64,000 bases of DNA, taken from positions 1,984,001 through 2,048,000 of the forward strand of contig NZ_CP087112.1 in NCBI RefSeq assembly GCF_025643255.1. The letters run 5' to 3'. The DNA is from Halomonas sp. 7T. GTDB taxonomy: Bacteria > Pseudomonadota > Gammaproteobacteria > Pseudomonadales > Halomonadaceae. The notes under the pieces are model-generated. The model saw only the letters and a program-made list of their open reading frames with translations, had not been told where the DNA came from and did no database searches. Shown one piece after another: positions 10,235 to 20,536 of the stretch. Numbering within the stretch: position 1 is the stretch's first letter; every line of letters starts with the position of its first letter. The translations under genes and the position numbers were made by a program.

Positions 10235-10267
10235 ACGCCCGCTAACGTGCTTAGCGGGCGTTTTTTT
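10235..10267 (+). terminator. Terminator after ahpF
   Basis: An 11-bp stem (ACGCCCGCTAA with TTAGCGGGCGT) is followed by seven T residues, 65 bases after the ahpF stop. Confidence 0.85.
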
Positions 10268-10291
10268 AGCTGTGGGTTTTATACGAAGGCG

Positions 10292-11047
10292 TCATGAACG
10301 AGCGCAACACACCGGGCAAGCAGGATCTCTGGGCACTTGAAAATGGCGCCACTGGCCGCTCAAGCCATCGAACGTGGATAAGCCTTGATGCGGTGTCCCC
10401 GCGCCGCTGAGCAGCTTGAACGCCTCAACCGCCTGGAAGCAGCCGATTAGCCCTACCAAGGGCGCCATGACACCACTTTCAGCACAGCTAAGGGCTTCGT
10501 CATCGCTATCATCTGGGGGGTAAAGGCAAGCATAACAAGGGCTCTCTGCGTCGCGGGGGTCAAATACCGCCAGCTGGCCCGAAAAGCGAATCGCCGCACC
10601 AGAAATCAGCGGTACGCCTGCTTGCTGTGCGGCAGCATTAATCGCGTAGCGGCTCGAAAAACGATCAGTGCAGTCCAGCACGGCGTCTGCCGACGCTACA
10701 AGGGCCTGTAACGGCTCGCCTACGGCATGCTGTTCCACCGCCACTACCTGGCAGTCAGGGTTCAACGCTTCCATACTGGCTTTTGCTGAACACGCTTTGT
10801 TTACGCCGATGCTTGCCTGCTGGTGAGCGATTTGCCGCTGCAGGTTAGAAAGCTCCACCTCATCTGCATCCGCAATGGTAATACGCCCAATGCCCGCTGC
10901 CGCTAAATAGAGTGCTGCAGGCGACCCCAGGCCACCCGCGCCGATAATCAGCACATGGGCGCTTCGCAGGCGCTCCTGTCCGTCAATATCCACTTCAGGC
11001 AACATAATTTGGCGGCTATAGCGCAGCAGCGCCTGATCATCCATCAT
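10292..11047 (-). CDS. moeB: ThiF/MoeB-family adenylyltransferase (MoeB-like)
   Basis: E1-like enzyme that adenylates the C-terminal glycine of a small sulfur-carrier protein, MoaD in molybdopterin synthesis or ThiS in thiamine synthesis. About 252 residues. Visible are the nucleotide-binding GAGGLGSPAALYLAAAG, the region SNLQRQIAH, and two zinc CxxC pairs (CYAC and CPVC). The ATG at 11047, or the adjacent one at 11044, is preferred over 11065 because the longer form would overlap the upstream regulator gene. MoeB is the usual neighbour of hemA-prfA-prmC in related genera, which supports MoeB over ThiF. Confidence 0.85.
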   Translation of the reverse strand: MMDDQALLRYSRQIMLPEVDIDGQERLRSAHVLIIGAGGLGSPAALYLAAAGIGRITIADADEVELSNLQRQIAHQQASIGVNKACSAKASMEALNPDCQVVAVEQHAVGEPLQALVASADAVLDCTDRFSSRYAINAAAQQAGVPLISGAAIRFSGQLAVFDPRDAESPCYACLYPPDDSDDEALSCAESGVMAPLVGLIGCFQAVEAFKLLSGAGTPHQGLSTFDGLSGQWRHFQVPRDPACPVCCARS

Positions 11048-11051
11048 CGGC

Positions 11052-11552
11052 TTACTTATCCTCAAATTCCTCGAAGTCGGGAACGTGCAGGCTGAAGCTC
11101 TCTTTCACTTCTTCCATCACCACGTAGCTTTTTGACTCTTTCACGCCGGGTAGGGTCAGCACCACATCGCCCAGCAGCTGACGGTAAGCCGCCATTTCAG
11201 GAATGCGACACTTCAAAATGTAATCAAATTGCCCAGAGACCAAATGGCACTCCTGAATCTGTGGGAGCGTCTCTACCGCACGGCGGAACTCGTCAAAAAC
11301 GGCAGGCGACTGCGTTTCCAGACTAATTTCGACAAATACCAATAGGTTAGCCTTCAACGCACGCGGATCGAGAATCGCTTGATAACCGCGAATAATCCCC
11401 GCTCGCTCCAGACGTTTAACGCGCTCTAAGCAAGGGGTTGTGGATAAGCCAACTTCAGATGCTAAATCGACGTAGGAAATGCGCGCATTTTCCTGCAGAC
11501 AGCGCAAAATTTTAAGATCGATACGGTCCAGCGTTCTATTTTTAGGTTTCAT
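11052..11552 (-). CDS. Lrp/AsnC-family transcriptional regulator
   Basis: About 166 residues. The N-terminal winged helix-turn-helix (LDRIDLKILRCLQENARISYVDLASEVGLS split across residues 7-37, then TTPCLERVKRLERAG) is followed by a RAM/AsnC ligand-binding domain. The sequence is close to the global regulator Lrp, including the region QIQECHLVSGQFDYILK. The inner ATG (11552) is chosen since MKPKNRTLDRIDLKIL resembles the Lrp start. It lies between prmC and the moeB-like gene, all on the same strand and a few bases apart, so it is probably in that operon. Confidence 0.85.
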   Translation of the reverse strand: MKPKNRTLDRIDLKILRCLQENARISYVDLASEVGLSTTPCLERVKRLERAGIIRGYQAILDPRALKANLLVFVEISLETQSPAVFDEFRRAVETLPQIQECHLVSGQFDYILKCRIPEMAAYRQLLGDVVLTLPGVKESKSYVVMEEVKESFSLHVPDFEEFEDK

Positions 11553-11582
11553 AGCAGGATCCAATACTTATAAATCAGGCAG

Positions 11583-12431
11583 TTATTTGAAATGCCCCAG
11601 GGTAACCCGTTCATGGCCGCCGATGTCTTGCACGCTTTCAACGCTTTGATAGCCCGCTTGCTTGAGTGCTTGACGCACGCTGGGAGCCTGTTGATAACCG
11701 TGTTCTAGCGCCAGCCAGCCGCCGGGTGTGAGATAGGCTTTTGCTGTTGTAATCACGTGCAGCAGATCTGCCATGCCGTCAGCCGCCGCTACCAGCGCCG
11801 AACGTGGCTCAAAGCGGACATCACCCTGGGCTAAGTGCGGGTCATCAGCTGCAATATAAGGCGGGTTACTCACAATGATGTCAAACGTCGCAGCAGATGC
11901 AGGGAGCGCCAAAGCGCTAAACCAGTCGCTCACCAGAAAAGTGGCGTTTGTAATGTTGAGTGAACCTGCATTTTGGGTCGCCAGCGCCACCGCTTCCGGT
12001 CGTATATCCGCCCCGACCACCTTCCAGCCAGGCTTTTCACTGGCAAATGCCAGCGCGATGGCACCTGTTCCCGTGCCTAAGTCGAGCAGCCTGCCCGTTG
12101 ATGTTTGCGCCCGCGCCAAGGCGGCTTCTACTAACGTTTCAGTATCGGGCCGAGGAATCAGCGTGGTGGGGGACGTGGCCAGCGGCAGTCCCCAAAACTC
12201 CCTTACACCGGTTAAGTAGGCCACCGGCTGGCCCTGGGCGCGAGCGGCAATGAGTGCCTCAAAACGTGCATGCTCCCAAGTAGGGCACTCCCTGTCGCCC
12301 CAGGTATAAAGCCATGTGCGGCTGTGACCAGTGGCGAATTCCATCAGCACTTCAGCATCTAATCGAGGCGATGGTGAACCGGCCAGCTGCAGCCGCTGAG
12401 CGGCGTTATTCAACAAGGCGTCGAACGTCAT
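11583..12431 (-). CDS. prmC: Release factor glutamine methyltransferase PrmC
   Basis: S-adenosylmethionine-dependent enzyme that N5-methylates the glutamine of the GGQ motif in peptide release factors 1 and 2. 282 residues, with a helical N-terminal domain and then a Rossmann methyltransferase domain with LLDLGTGTGAIALAFA and the catalytic SNPPYI. Its start shares one base with the prfA stop, so it is translationally coupled to its substrate's gene. Confidence 0.94.
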   Translation of the reverse strand: MTFDALLNNAAQRLQLAGSPSPRLDAEVLMEFATGHSRTWLYTWGDRECPTWEHARFEALIAARAQGQPVAYLTGVREFWGLPLATSPTTLIPRPDTETLVEAALARAQTSTGRLLDLGTGTGAIALAFASEKPGWKVVGADIRPEAVALATQNAGSLNITNATFLVSDWFSALALPASAATFDIIVSNPPYIAADDPHLAQGDVRFEPRSALVAAADGMADLLHVITTAKAYLTPGGWLALEHGYQQAPSVRQALKQAGYQSVESVQDIGGHERVTLGHFK

Positions 12432-13519
12432 TAAGCGTCCTGCAGTGCCGAGAGCTGTTCCGCCTGATACTCGTGGATCAGCGGCTCAATCACCTCATCA
12501 AGCTGTTCGCCGCTCACCACTTCGGTCAGCTTGTAAAGCGTCAGGTTGATGCGGTGATCGGTAATGCGCCCCTGAGGAAAGTTATAAGTACGAATACGCT
12601 CGCTACGATCCCCAGAGCCTACCAAGGAGCGGCGGGCATCGGCCTGCTCCTGGCGCTGGGAGTCCACCGCATTGCGCTTGAGCTTGGCGGCCAGCAGCGA
12701 CATCGCTTTAGCGCGGTTTTTGTGCTGGCTGCGCTCCTCCTGGCATTCTACTACCACGCCGGAAGGTAGGTGGGTAATGCGAATCGCGGAGTCGGTGGTG
12801 TTAACGTGCTGGCCACCTGCCCCGCTTGAACGGTAGGTATCCACGCGCAAATCGGACGGATTAATGTCAATGTCACCCACGTCATCCACTTCCGGCATCA
12901 CTGCGACGGTACAGGCCGAGGTGTGAATGCGCCCCTGGGACTCAGTGGCCGGTACCCGCTGCACCCGATGCGCGCCCGATTCAAATTTCAGCCGTGCGTA
13001 GACGCCATCGCCTTTGACTCGGGAGATGACTTCTTTATACCCCCCATGCTCACCGTGGTTGGCACTCACCACCTCAACTCGCCAGCCGCGCTTTTCCGCA
13101 TAGCGGGAGTACATGCGGAAAAGATCGCCCGCAAAGATAGCCGCTTCATCGCCACCGGTACCTGCCCGCACTTCTAAAAACACGCCGCGACCGTCGTCTG
13201 GGTCTTTCGGAATCAGTAGACGCTTGAGCTCACTATCAAGCGCCTCCAACTGCTCGCGCCCCTCGGTGATTTCCAGCTCCGCCAGCTCACGCATTTCCGG
13301 ATCGCTATCGCGGCTGAGCTGTTCCGCCTCGTCAATACTGACTTCAACCTCACGATAACGCTGCCAAGTCGCCACCAGCTCTTCCAGCTCAGCATATTCA
13401 CGGGAGTAGTCACGAAAACGTTGCTGGTTGTTAATCACCTCAGGATCAGACAACAGCATTGCCAGCTCTTCAAAGCGGTCGGTAAAACTATCTAAGCGTT
13501 GGCGCAAAGTCTCTTTCAT
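12431..13519 (-). CDS. prfA: Peptide chain release factor 1
   Basis: Terminates translation at UAA and UAG codons. 362 residues. The peptidyl-hydrolysis motif is in [15 protein letters not shown] (GGQ near residue 235) and the stop-codon recognition PxT tripeptide is in [11 protein letters not shown]. The start ATG overlaps the hemA stop by three bases (ATGA), and the stop overlaps the prmC start, giving the classic hemA-prfA-prmC operon. Confidence 0.97.
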   Translation of the reverse strand: MKETLRQRLDSFTDRFEELAMLLSDPEVINNQQRFRDYSREYAELEELVATWQRYREVEVSIDEAEQLSRDSDPEMRELAELEITEGREQLEALDSELKRLLIPKDPDDGRGVFLEVRAGTGGDEAAIFAGDLFRMYSRYAEKRGWRVEVVSANHGEHGGYKEVISRVKGDGVYARLKFESGAHRVQRVPATESQGRIHTSACTVAVMPEVDDVGDIDINPSDLRVDTYRSSGAGGQHVNTTDSAIRITHLPSGVVVECQEERSQHKNRAKAMSLLAAKLKRNAVDSQRQEQADARRSLVGSGDRSERIRTYNFPQGRITDHRINLTLYKLTEVVSGEQLDEVIEPLIHEYQAEQLSALQDA

Positions 13520-14826
13520 GCGGGTGTATCATCCTTCTGGCGTTTTACCGGGCGAGCAGGCTGCTCAAAGACAGGCTTAGTAGGTAGCAACAAGTGCGGC
13601 ACGGCGTTCAGCAATTCGTGGTTTTCCTGGGAGGCTGCTTCGCGTAGCGCTAGCGTTGGGTGATGCATCAAGCGATTCGCTAATTGATGTGCCATGCGCT
13701 CAATAACTTTCGCGGGGTCTTCTCCGCGCGCCAAGCGCTCAAGCGCTTGTTCCCGCGAGTGATCGCGTATTGCCTCACCGTGACGGCGGTAGTCGCGAAT
13801 CAGCTCACCGCCTTTGCGAATACGGCGCTCGTGTAGCCAATGACCAACCCCATGTTCAATCAGTGATTCAGCTTGGTCGGCGGCTACTTGTCGATGGCGT
13901 CGGTTCTCTTCGATCACCTCTTCCAAGTCATCAACGGTATAGAGAAACACATCCGCTAGCTCACCCACTTCCGGTTCGATATCGCGCGGCACGGCGATAT
14001 CCACCATGAAAACCGGGCGATGGCGGCGCTTTTTCAGCGCTCGCTCGACCATTCCTTTGCCCAAAATAGGCAGCGGTGATGCAGTAGAGGAGATGACAAT
14101 ATCGGCAAACTCAAGGGCATCGGGAATTTCAGACAGCGTAATCGCCGTGCCACCTAGCGGCGAAGAGACCTGCTCAGCGCGTTCACGGGTACGGTTTGCC
14201 ACCGTTAACTGGCGCACGCCCGCTTCATGAAGATGGCGCGCCACCAGCTCGATGGTCTCTCCGGCGCCAATGAGCAGCGCACGGGCACGGCTAAAGTCAT
14301 CAAAAATTCGGCTAGCCATACTGACGGCGGCATAAGCCACCGATACCGGATTTTTACCAATACCCGTTTCTGTACGCACCTGCTTAGCGACGGCAAACGT
14401 GTGCTGAAAAAGGCGCTCCAACTCGCCGCCCAAGCCTTTGGCTTGACGCGCTTGCTGATAGGCCTCTTTTAACTGCCCGAGAATTTGCGGCTCACCCAGC
14501 ACCATAGAATCCAGACCAACAGCGACACGCATTAAATGGCGGGCAGCATCGTTGTCTAGATAGTGGTAGGCACATCGGGAAAGATCTTCGACACGCAAGT
14601 TATGGAAACGCCCAAGCCAATCCAGCACAACCTGCTCACCAGCGGCATCCGTCACGCAGTAAAGCTCGGTACGGTTGCACGTCGATAGCACGGCTGCTTC
14701 GTTGATTTGTGGCAAGCTACGCAGTTCCGCCAACGCGCTTTCCAGCTGCGTCGGCGTAAAAGCCACCTGCTCGCGCACGGCCACACTGGCCGTACGATGA
14801 TTTATTCCCAGGGCAAGAAGCGTCAT
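13516..14826 (-). CDS. hemA: Glutamyl-tRNA reductase
   Basis: First committed step of tetrapyrrole synthesis: NADPH-dependent reduction of glutamyl-tRNA to glutamate-1-semialdehyde. 436 residues. The catalytic cysteine is C50 in [10 protein letters not shown]. Other family marks are [14 protein letters not shown] at the N terminus, [10 protein letters not shown], the NADPH-binding region [16 protein letters not shown], and the C-terminal dimerisation helices. It is the first gene of the minus-strand operon and is divergent from the TPR lipoprotein gene. Confidence 0.96.
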   Translation of the reverse strand: MTLLALGINHRTASVAVREQVAFTPTQLESALAELRSLPQINEAAVLSTCNRTELYCVTDAAGEQVVLDWLGRFHNLRVEDLSRCAYHYLDNDAARHLMRVAVGLDSMVLGEPQILGQLKEAYQQARQAKGLGGELERLFQHTFAVAKQVRTETGIGKNPVSVAYAAVSMASRIFDDFSRARALLIGAGETIELVARHLHEAGVRQLTVANRTRERAEQVSSPLGGTAITLSEIPDALEFADIVISSTASPLPILGKGMVERALKKRRHRPVFMVDIAVPRDIEPEVGELADVFLYTVDDLEEVIEENRRHRQVAADQAESLIEHGVGHWLHERRIRKGGELIRDYRRHGEAIRDHSREQALERLARGEDPAKVIERMAHQLANRLMHHPTLALREAASQENHELLNAVPHLLLPTKPVFEQPARPVKRQKDDTPA

Positions 14827-15050
14827 TCGATAGGCGTCTTTGCTAGTAGATGGGTCGTCACGTCACTCGTCTATGTGTCTCGGGCTTGCTAAGTAAGCCA
14901 ATTAGGCGCCGCAGTTAAGAAATTGCGCTAACGCCACTCTTTTTCAAGGTAGAATATTCTATCACAGCACTGCATGTTCTGGCCCACACCACTTTGCCGC
15001 AGGCAACCAAGCCGCTATGCTGAGCACTCGGCCACTTGATCGAGAGACGC

Positions 15051-16826
15051 ATGCCCCTTCGCGCCACATTACTGGGTTTAACCCCACTGCCATTGGTTAC
15101 CACGCTACTCTTACTAAGTGGCTGCCAAACCTCAGCTTCTTATACAGAGGACGGGGTACCTACCTATTCAAGCGACCCCATGCAGTCGGCGCCACCTATT
15201 ACCCGTGGACTTGATGCAGCCGGGCTGCGCGCACTGCTGACCGCAGAATTTGCGGGCCAACGAGGTGATTACCGTACCGCTAGTCAAGGCTACCTAGAAG
15301 CAGCCCAACGCTACAGTGCACCGGCGCTTGCTGAACGCGCCACCTTTGCCGCCCGATTTGGCAACGACATTGCGTTAATAGAAGCCTCTGCACTGCGCTG
15401 GCGTGAGCTCTCTCCAACGGCTGAAGCGCCTAACCGCCTGCTGGCAACCCTTTCGTTACAGCGCGGCGACTGGTACGACAGCCTAGAGCAGCGTCTGACT
15501 ATCACCCAAGCAGGTGGCAATGGCGAAATCGCGGCCTTTGCTGAAATCGCCGTTGCTGAAGAAGCCCCCCTAAACCTACTTATCCAGCCACTGCGGTCAC
15601 ACCTCGCGCAACCCAACGCCGATCAGCTTGAGTTTCATAGCGACGTGCTGCTTGGCACGGCGCTTATTGAAGCAGCTCTTGGCGACGTAGACCAAGCCCA
15701 GCAACGCCTTGAGCAGGTTGCCCAGCGAGAACCCGCCTCCGCCCCGCTATGGCTTGCCAAGGCGCGCCTTGCCTTAGAAACCGGCAATCACCAAACAGCG
15801 CAGCGAGCAGCCCAAGCGGGGCTTGAACTCGCACCTGATGATGTCCGCTTTGTGCTGATGCTGGCTCAAGCAGAAATTCGCCTAAACAACATTACCGCTG
15901 CCGAAGAGCAAACGAACACGCTACTGGAAAACCACGGCGGCAATCAGGATCTGCGCATTGCGCTCGCCCAACTATATTTGGAGGAGGGCCACAGCGAGCC
16001 AGCCTACCGGCTACTCCAGCCACTCATTGGCCAAGACACCGTTCCCAACATTGCTTACTACTTACTTGGTGCCATTGCTCAGTCTCAGGGTGAAATTGAC
16101 GATGCCCTGCTCTACTACCGGCAGGTGCGCAGTGGCGATGAGTTTCTGCCCGCGCGCGCAACGGCAGCGCGCATGTTGATAGAAGACAATCGATTGCTGG
16201 ATGCACGCGCACTACTGCGCATTGAACGGATGCGCCACGATGACTATTTCGGTGACCTTGTGCTGCTCGAAGTGCAGCTTCTTGATGAACTTGGGCTTGA
16301 GGACGAGGCCACCGAGCTGCTTAACCGAGAGGTAACCCGCACCCCAGACGACACAACGCTACTCTATTTACGCGCAATGCGCTTTTGGGAAGCGGGCGAC
16401 GTTGCCGCCATGGAGCAGGATTTACGCCAGATTTTGCGCACCGACCCAAACGACGCAATGGCACTTAATGCGCTGGGCTATACCCTCGCGGACCTTAACG
16501 TGCCAGGGCGCTTAGAAGAAGCGCGCGAACTCATAGAGCGCGCCTACGAAGCCGACCCGGAAAATCCCGCAATACTGGATAGCATGGGGTGGGTCTACTT
16601 TCGGCTTGGCCAGCCTGAAGAAGCGCTTGCCTGGCTGGAAAGTGCCTACGCGCAAATGCCTGACCAGGAGATCGCCGCCCACCTCGCGGAGGTTTTGCAC
16701 GCACTCGGACGCAGTGATGAAGCACGCCGCCTAATTCAGCAAATACGCCAACGCACCGGTCAACACCCACAAATTGATGAGCTACTTGAGCGCCATCCTG
16801 AACTAACGCCCATAGAAGCGCCCTAA
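15051..16826 (+). CDS. TPR-repeat outer-membrane lipoprotein
   Basis: About 591 residues. A lipoprotein signal peptide ends in LLLSGC, giving a lipidated cysteine, and the rest is alpha-helical tetratricopeptide repeats. The clearest repeats are near the C terminus (ALNALGYTLADL and AILDSMGWVYFRLGQPEEAL). The ATG at 15051 has GAGAG upstream and starts just before the signal peptide. An upstream in-frame TTG at 15036 is less likely. Gene order TPR-lolB-ispE is common in gammaproteobacteria, which hints at a role near outer-membrane lipoprotein handling, but no precise function can be assigned. Confidence 0.85.
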   Translation: MPLRATLLGLTPLPLVTTLLLLSGCQTSASYTEDGVPTYSSDPMQSAPPITRGLDAAGLRALLTAEFAGQRGDYRTASQGYLEAAQRYSAPALAERATFAARFGNDIALIEASALRWRELSPTAEAPNRLLATLSLQRGDWYDSLEQRLTITQAGGNGEIAAFAEIAVAEEAPLNLLIQPLRSHLAQPNADQLEFHSDVLLGTALIEAALGDVDQAQQRLEQVAQREPASAPLWLAKARLALETGNHQTAQRAAQAGLELAPDDVRFVLMLAQAEIRLNNITAAEEQTNTLLENHGGNQDLRIALAQLYLEEGHSEPAYRLLQPLIGQDTVPNIAYYLLGAIAQSQGEIDDALLYYRQVRSGDEFLPARATAARMLIEDNRLLDARALLRIERMRHDDYFGDLVLLEVQLLDELGLEDEATELLNREVTRTPDDTTLLYLRAMRFWEAGDVAAMEQDLRQILRTDPNDAMALNALGYTLADLNVPGRLEEARELIERAYEADPENPAILDSMGWVYFRLGQPEEALAWLESAYAQMPDQEIAAHLAEVLHALGRSDEARRLIQQIRQRTGQHPQIDELLERHPELTPIEAP

Positions 16827-16889
16827 CGCTTGCCTTATTCGTCGTGCTGCACGCACCTTTATCACACAACACTGACACGGAGTTTGTTT

Positions 16890-17546
16890 ATGTTGACCAC
16901 ACATCTTGGCGCTTTACGCTCACGCACTTCCTGTTTTTTCAAAGCCAAGCGTACCGCTCGCCTTTGGTTAACCAGCATGGCACTACTGACGCTTGCAGGT
17001 TGTGCCAGCCAAGCGCCGGTCGATGAAAGCGGCCGTCAAGCCGGCCAATGGGAGCGCCAGCAAGCCGATGTTGAAGCGTTTGACACCTGGACAATGGTCG
17101 GCAAAGCAGGACTGAGGACGCCCGAGGAAAACACCAGCGCCAACCTAGATTGGAACCAGCACCCACACTATTTCCGCATGCTGATTAGCGGGCCCTTTGG
17201 CGGAGGACGTAGCGTGCTCGAAGGCCGCGAAGGTCGCTTCTCGCTTTCCACTAGCGACGGCCGCTTTGAGGCAGAAACTCCTGAAGCCTTAATGGAAGAA
17301 CAGTTAGGGTGGTCACTGCCGGTAAGCGCCATGCCCGACTGGGTGCGCGGCCTACCCGACGACCACGAAAGCTACCAGCTTGAAACCGACGAACTTGGCT
17401 TCCCCAACTTCCTGCAGCAAGACGGCTGGGAAATCAATTATCGCGACTGGGAACAGGTAGAAGGCATGTGGCTACCGCGTCGTTTAGTCATGAACTACGG
17501 TGATGTGCGTATCACTCTGGTTGTTAACCAGTGGCAAGCCACCTAA
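16890..17546 (+). CDS. lolB: Outer-membrane lipoprotein receptor LolB
   Basis: Accepts lipoproteins from the periplasmic carrier LolA and inserts them into the outer membrane. About 218 residues; it is itself a lipoprotein with lipobox LTLAGC. The mature domain contains FDTWTMVGKAGLRTPEE and LISGPFGGGRSVLEG, as expected for the LolB beta-barrel fold. The ATG at 16890 has CGGAG about 10 bases upstream; the longer frame from 16830 would put 20 unsuitable residues before the signal. The N region before the signal core is longer than usual, about 35 residues. Confidence 0.88.
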   Translation: MLTTHLGALRSRTSCFFKAKRTARLWLTSMALLTLAGCASQAPVDESGRQAGQWERQQADVEAFDTWTMVGKAGLRTPEENTSANLDWNQHPHYFRMLISGPFGGGRSVLEGREGRFSLSTSDGRFEAETPEALMEEQLGWSLPVSAMPDWVRGLPDDHESYQLETDELGFPNFLQQDGWEINYRDWEQVEGMWLPRRLVMNYGDVRITLVVNQWQAT

Positions 17547-17558
17547 CAGAAAGCGAAA

Positions 17559-17588
17559 GGCTGGCGGCACACGCCAGCCCTCTTTCTT
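17559..17588 (+). terminator. Weak terminator between lolB and ispE
   Basis: An 8-bp stem (GGCTGGCG with CGCCAGCC) and a 5-nt loop are followed by CTCTTTCTT, 12 bases after the lolB stop. The broken T-run suggests partial readthrough into ispE. Confidence 0.55.
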
Positions 17589-17622
17589 ACATTTACATAT
17601 GTTTAGCCAGTAGAGAGATGGC

Positions 17623-18486
17623 ATGCCCGCAGCACCCCGCACACTCACCCTGCCCGCCCCGGCCAAGCTAAATCGTATGCTGCATATTGTGGGTCGTCGA
17701 CAAGACGGTTACCACGAGCTGCAAACCCTGTTTCAAATTATCGACCTCTGCGACTACCTGAGCATCACCCTTCGCCAAGATGGCGTTATCGAACTCATCA
17801 CACCCATGGATGGCGTCGCCCACGCTGACAACCTGATCGTAAGAGCAGCTACGTTATTGCAGCAGGCCAGCGGCACTCCTCTAGGAGCGTCCATCATGAT
17901 TGAAAAGCACCTGCCCATGGGCGGCGGTCTGGGAGGCGGCAGCTCCAACGCCGCCACTGTTCTCAAAGGGCTCAACCGGCTCTGGCAGCTGGGGCTTAGC
18001 GACACCACCCTGGCTGAGCTAGGAATAACGCTAGGTGCTGATGTCCCCGTGTTTATTCACGGCCGCAGCGCGTGGGCGGAGGGCGTGGGCGAACAGCTAA
18101 CCCCCATTACCTTAGACACCCCGTGGTTTGTGGTCATTCACCCCCATGTTAGCGTGTCTACCAGGAAGGTCTTTCAAGACCCAGAATTGACACGCGACAG
18201 CCACCCCATTACTATGGCGCGCGCATTGCAGGGGGGAGCGCCGGAGTGGCGCAACGACTGTGAAGCCATCGTCAAAAAACGCTACCCGCCCATTGCGGAA
18301 GCGCTTGACTGGCTTGCGCAGTATGCACCTAGCCAGCTGACCGGTACCGGCGCCTGTTTGTTTGCGGCTTTTGATTCACAGCAAGCCGCTCAAGCTGTCG
18401 CCGCTGAACTGACCGGCCAACACTGGCACGCATGGGTAGCACGCGGGCTCAACACCTCTCCCCTACAAGATGCTCTGGGCTGCTGA
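17623..18486 (+). CDS. ispE: 4-diphosphocytidyl-2-C-methyl-D-erythritol kinase
   Basis: ATP-dependent kinase of the MEP isoprenoid pathway and a GHMP-family member, 287 residues. The N-terminal PAKLNRMLHIVGRRQDGYH substrate region and the ATP-binding glycine loop MGGGLGGGSSNAATVL are clear, and LTGTGACLFAAFD is the third GHMP motif. It lies in the conserved lolB-ispE-tRNA-Gln-prs order. Confidence 0.96.
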   Translation: MPAAPRTLTLPAPAKLNRMLHIVGRRQDGYHELQTLFQIIDLCDYLSITLRQDGVIELITPMDGVAHADNLIVRAATLLQQASGTPLGASIMIEKHLPMGGGLGGGSSNAATVLKGLNRLWQLGLSDTTLAELGITLGADVPVFIHGRSAWAEGVGEQLTPITLDTPWFVVIHPHVSVSTRKVFQDPELTRDSHPITMARALQGGAPEWRNDCEAIVKKRYPPIAEALDWLAQYAPSQLTGTGACLFAAFDSQQAAQAVAAELTGQHWHAWVARGLNTSPLQDALGC

Positions 18487-18516
18487 AAGCGCCCGGTCAT
18501 CGCATTAGGTTATTGC

Positions 18517-18591
18517 TGGGGTATCGCCAAGTGGTAAGGCACCGGTTTTTGGTATCGGCATTCCCAGGTTCGAATCCTGGTACCCCAGCCA
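18517..18591 (+). tRNA. tRNA-Gln (anticodon TTG)
   Basis: The full cloverleaf can be drawn: acceptor TGGGGTA with TACCCCA, an anticodon stem CCGGT/ATCGG around loop TTTTGGT, and T arm CCAGG-TTCGAAT-CCTGG. The CCA end is encoded. It sits between ispE and prs, the usual place for this tRNA in gammaproteobacteria. Confidence 0.96.
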
Positions 18592-18650
18592 ACCCTGATG
18601 TTGATCTGCGTTTTCTCCCCTGATCCCCAACACTGCAAAGGTGGCTGCGC

Positions 18651-19592
18651 GTGTCAAAATTGATGGTCTTCACCGGGAATGCCAATCCCGAACTCGCTCA
18701 AAAGATTGCCGAGAGCTTGGACAGCCGTATGGGTAACGCGACGGTTGGTCAGTTCAGCGACGGCGAAATCGCGGTCGAGATCAATGAGAACGTGCGCGGT
18801 AAGGATGTTTTCATCCTTCAATCCACCTGCGCACCGACGAATGACAACCTAATGGAACTGATTCTGATGGTGGACGCCCTGCGTCGCGCCTCAGCCGCCC
18901 GTATTACCGCGGTAGTTCCCTATTTTGGCTATGCTCGCCAGGATCGTCGTGTTCGCTCCGCCCGCGTTCCCATCTCAGCAAAAGTGGTTGCTGATATGAT
19001 GGTAAAAGCCGGCGTTGACCGCGTTATGACCATGGACCTGCATGCTGACCAAATCCAAGGTTTCTTCGACGTACCGGTTGATAACGTCTACGGCTCCCCC
19101 ATTTTGCTTGACGACATCGAGCGCCAAAACTACAGCGACCTGGTTGTTGTTTCCCCCGATGTGGGCGGCGTTGTACGTGCTCGCGCGATTGCAAAACAGC
19201 TTAACGCTGACTTGGCCATTATTGACAAACGTCGCCCTCAGGCTAACCAAGCCCAGGTCATGCATATCATCGGCGAAATTGAAGGCCGCACCTGTGTGGT
19301 TGTCGATGACATGATCGATACGGCTGGCACGCTATGCAAAGCCGGTGAAGCGTTAAAAGACCATGGCGCGGCTCGCGTTGTGGCCTATGCGACCCACCCG
19401 ATTTTGTCTGGCCCTGCGGTTGACAATATTACCAACTCTGTTCTGGACGAAGTTGTCGTGACCGACACAATTCCACTCTCTGACTATGCACGTCGGAGTG
19501 GAAAAATTCGTCAACTGAGCGTTGCAGGCCTAATTGCGGAAGCGATCCGCCGGGTAAGCAACGAAGAATCTGTCAGCGCGATGTTCCATTAA
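18651..19592 (+). CDS. prs: Ribose-phosphate pyrophosphokinase
   Basis: Makes PRPP from ribose 5-phosphate and ATP for nucleotide, histidine and tryptophan synthesis. 313 residues. Visible are the metal/ATP region [17 protein letters not shown], the flexible-loop YARQDRR, and the PRPP-binding [12 protein letters not shown]. The start is GTG; the sequence [16 protein letters not shown] aligns with the normal family start. The gene lies 59 bases after tRNA-Gln. Confidence 0.97.
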   Translation: MSKLMVFTGNANPELAQKIAESLDSRMGNATVGQFSDGEIAVEINENVRGKDVFILQSTCAPTNDNLMELILMVDALRRASAARITAVVPYFGYARQDRRVRSARVPISAKVVADMMVKAGVDRVMTMDLHADQIQGFFDVPVDNVYGSPILLDDIERQNYSDLVVVSPDVGGVVRARAIAKQLNADLAIIDKRRPQANQAQVMHIIGEIEGRTCVVVDDMIDTAGTLCKAGEALKDHGAARVVAYATHPILSGPAVDNITNSVLDEVVVTDTIPLSDYARRSGKIRQLSVAGLIAEAIRRVSNEESVSAMFH

Positions 19593-19688
19593 GCGACTGA
19601 CGACATAGCCCTTACCTAAGGGCCCTGGGAGCGTCGCTGCCTGGTCGCGGTCAGCGGCGCTTCCTTACTTAAACTAAGAGGCAATTCC

Positions 19689-20327
19689 ATGTCTGATTTT
19701 ATCCTGAAAGCCAGCGTTCGTAACGACCTGGGGAAAGGTGCGAGCCGCCGCCTGCGTCGTGCGAACCAACAAGTTCCGGCCGTTGTTTACGGCGGCGAGA
19801 AAGGCGCTCAATCAATCTCTGTAGAAAAAACCGCTTTCTACAAGGCGATCGAAGATGAGTCCTTCTTCTCTTCCGTTATCAAGCTGGTTATCGACGGAAC
19901 TGAAGAGCAAGTGGTTGTTCGTGACCTGCAGCGTCACCCGTTCAAGCCGCTGCTAACCCACGCCGACTTCCTGCGTGTTGACGCCACTCACGAAATCACC
20001 ATGAACGTGCCGCTGCACGTGGTGAACGAAGAGAAATGCGTGGGCATCAAAGACCAAGGCGGTGAACTGCACGTTCTGGCCAACGAAGTGGCGATCAGCT
20101 GCTTGCCGAAAGACCTTCCTGACTTCCTGGAAGTGGACATCAGCAACGTTGAGCTGGGCACCACCCTACACCTGTCTGACCTTACCCTACCGGCTGGCGT
20201 CACCTCTGTTGACCTGTCGCACGGTGAAGATCACGACAACGCCGTTCTGAGCATCACCAAAGTGAAAGTACGCGGCGGCGATGACGAAGAAGGCGAAGAA
20301 GGTGAAGAAGAGTCCAGCGCTGAGTAA
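19689..20327 (+). CDS. rplY: 50S ribosomal protein L25 (Ctc form)
   Basis: 5S rRNA-binding protein of the large subunit, 212 residues. This is the two-domain general-stress/Ctc form: an N-terminal L25 domain (residues 1-95) plus a beta-rich C-terminal domain. It ends in an acidic tail of aspartate, glutamate and glycine, common in halophiles. GAGGC lies 7 bases upstream of the ATG. A GC-rich dyad of unknown role occupies 19628-19662 in the gap after prs. Codon bias is strong, as for ribosomal genes. Confidence 0.95.
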   Translation: MSDFILKASVRNDLGKGASRRLRRANQQVPAVVYGGEKGAQSISVEKTAFYKAIEDESFFSSVIKLVIDGTEEQVVVRDLQRHPFKPLLTHADFLRVDATHEITMNVPLHVVNEEKCVGIKDQGGELHVLANEVAISCLPKDLPDFLEVDISNVELGTTLHLSDLTLPAGVTSVDLSHGEDHDNAVLSITKVKVRGGDDEEGEEGEEESSAE

Positions 20328-20419
20328 GCGCCGGTAAGCTAACGCTGCGTTGATGGGGCTCCGCTCGAAGCCCCGTCAGCAGCGTTTAGCTTAAGCTGCC
20401 CTGGCAGCTTAAGGATGTT

Positions 20420-20451
20420 AAAATCAAGCGCTTCGGCGCTTGATTTTTTTT
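20420..20451 (+). terminator. Strong terminator after rplY
   Basis: A 10-bp stem (AATCAAGCGC with GCGCTTGATT) closed by a TTCG tetraloop is followed by eight T residues. A second GC-rich dyad (AACGCTGC ... GCAGCGTT enclosing GGGGCT/AGCCCC) lies just before it at 20341-20395. Confidence 0.88.
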
Positions 20452-20536
20452 GCAGCTTACCAACTAGCGCAGCTGCGCTGCGCACTATCGCCGACACGAG
20501 TCAATATTTCTCCCAGACGTTTTTGGAGGTGGGACA

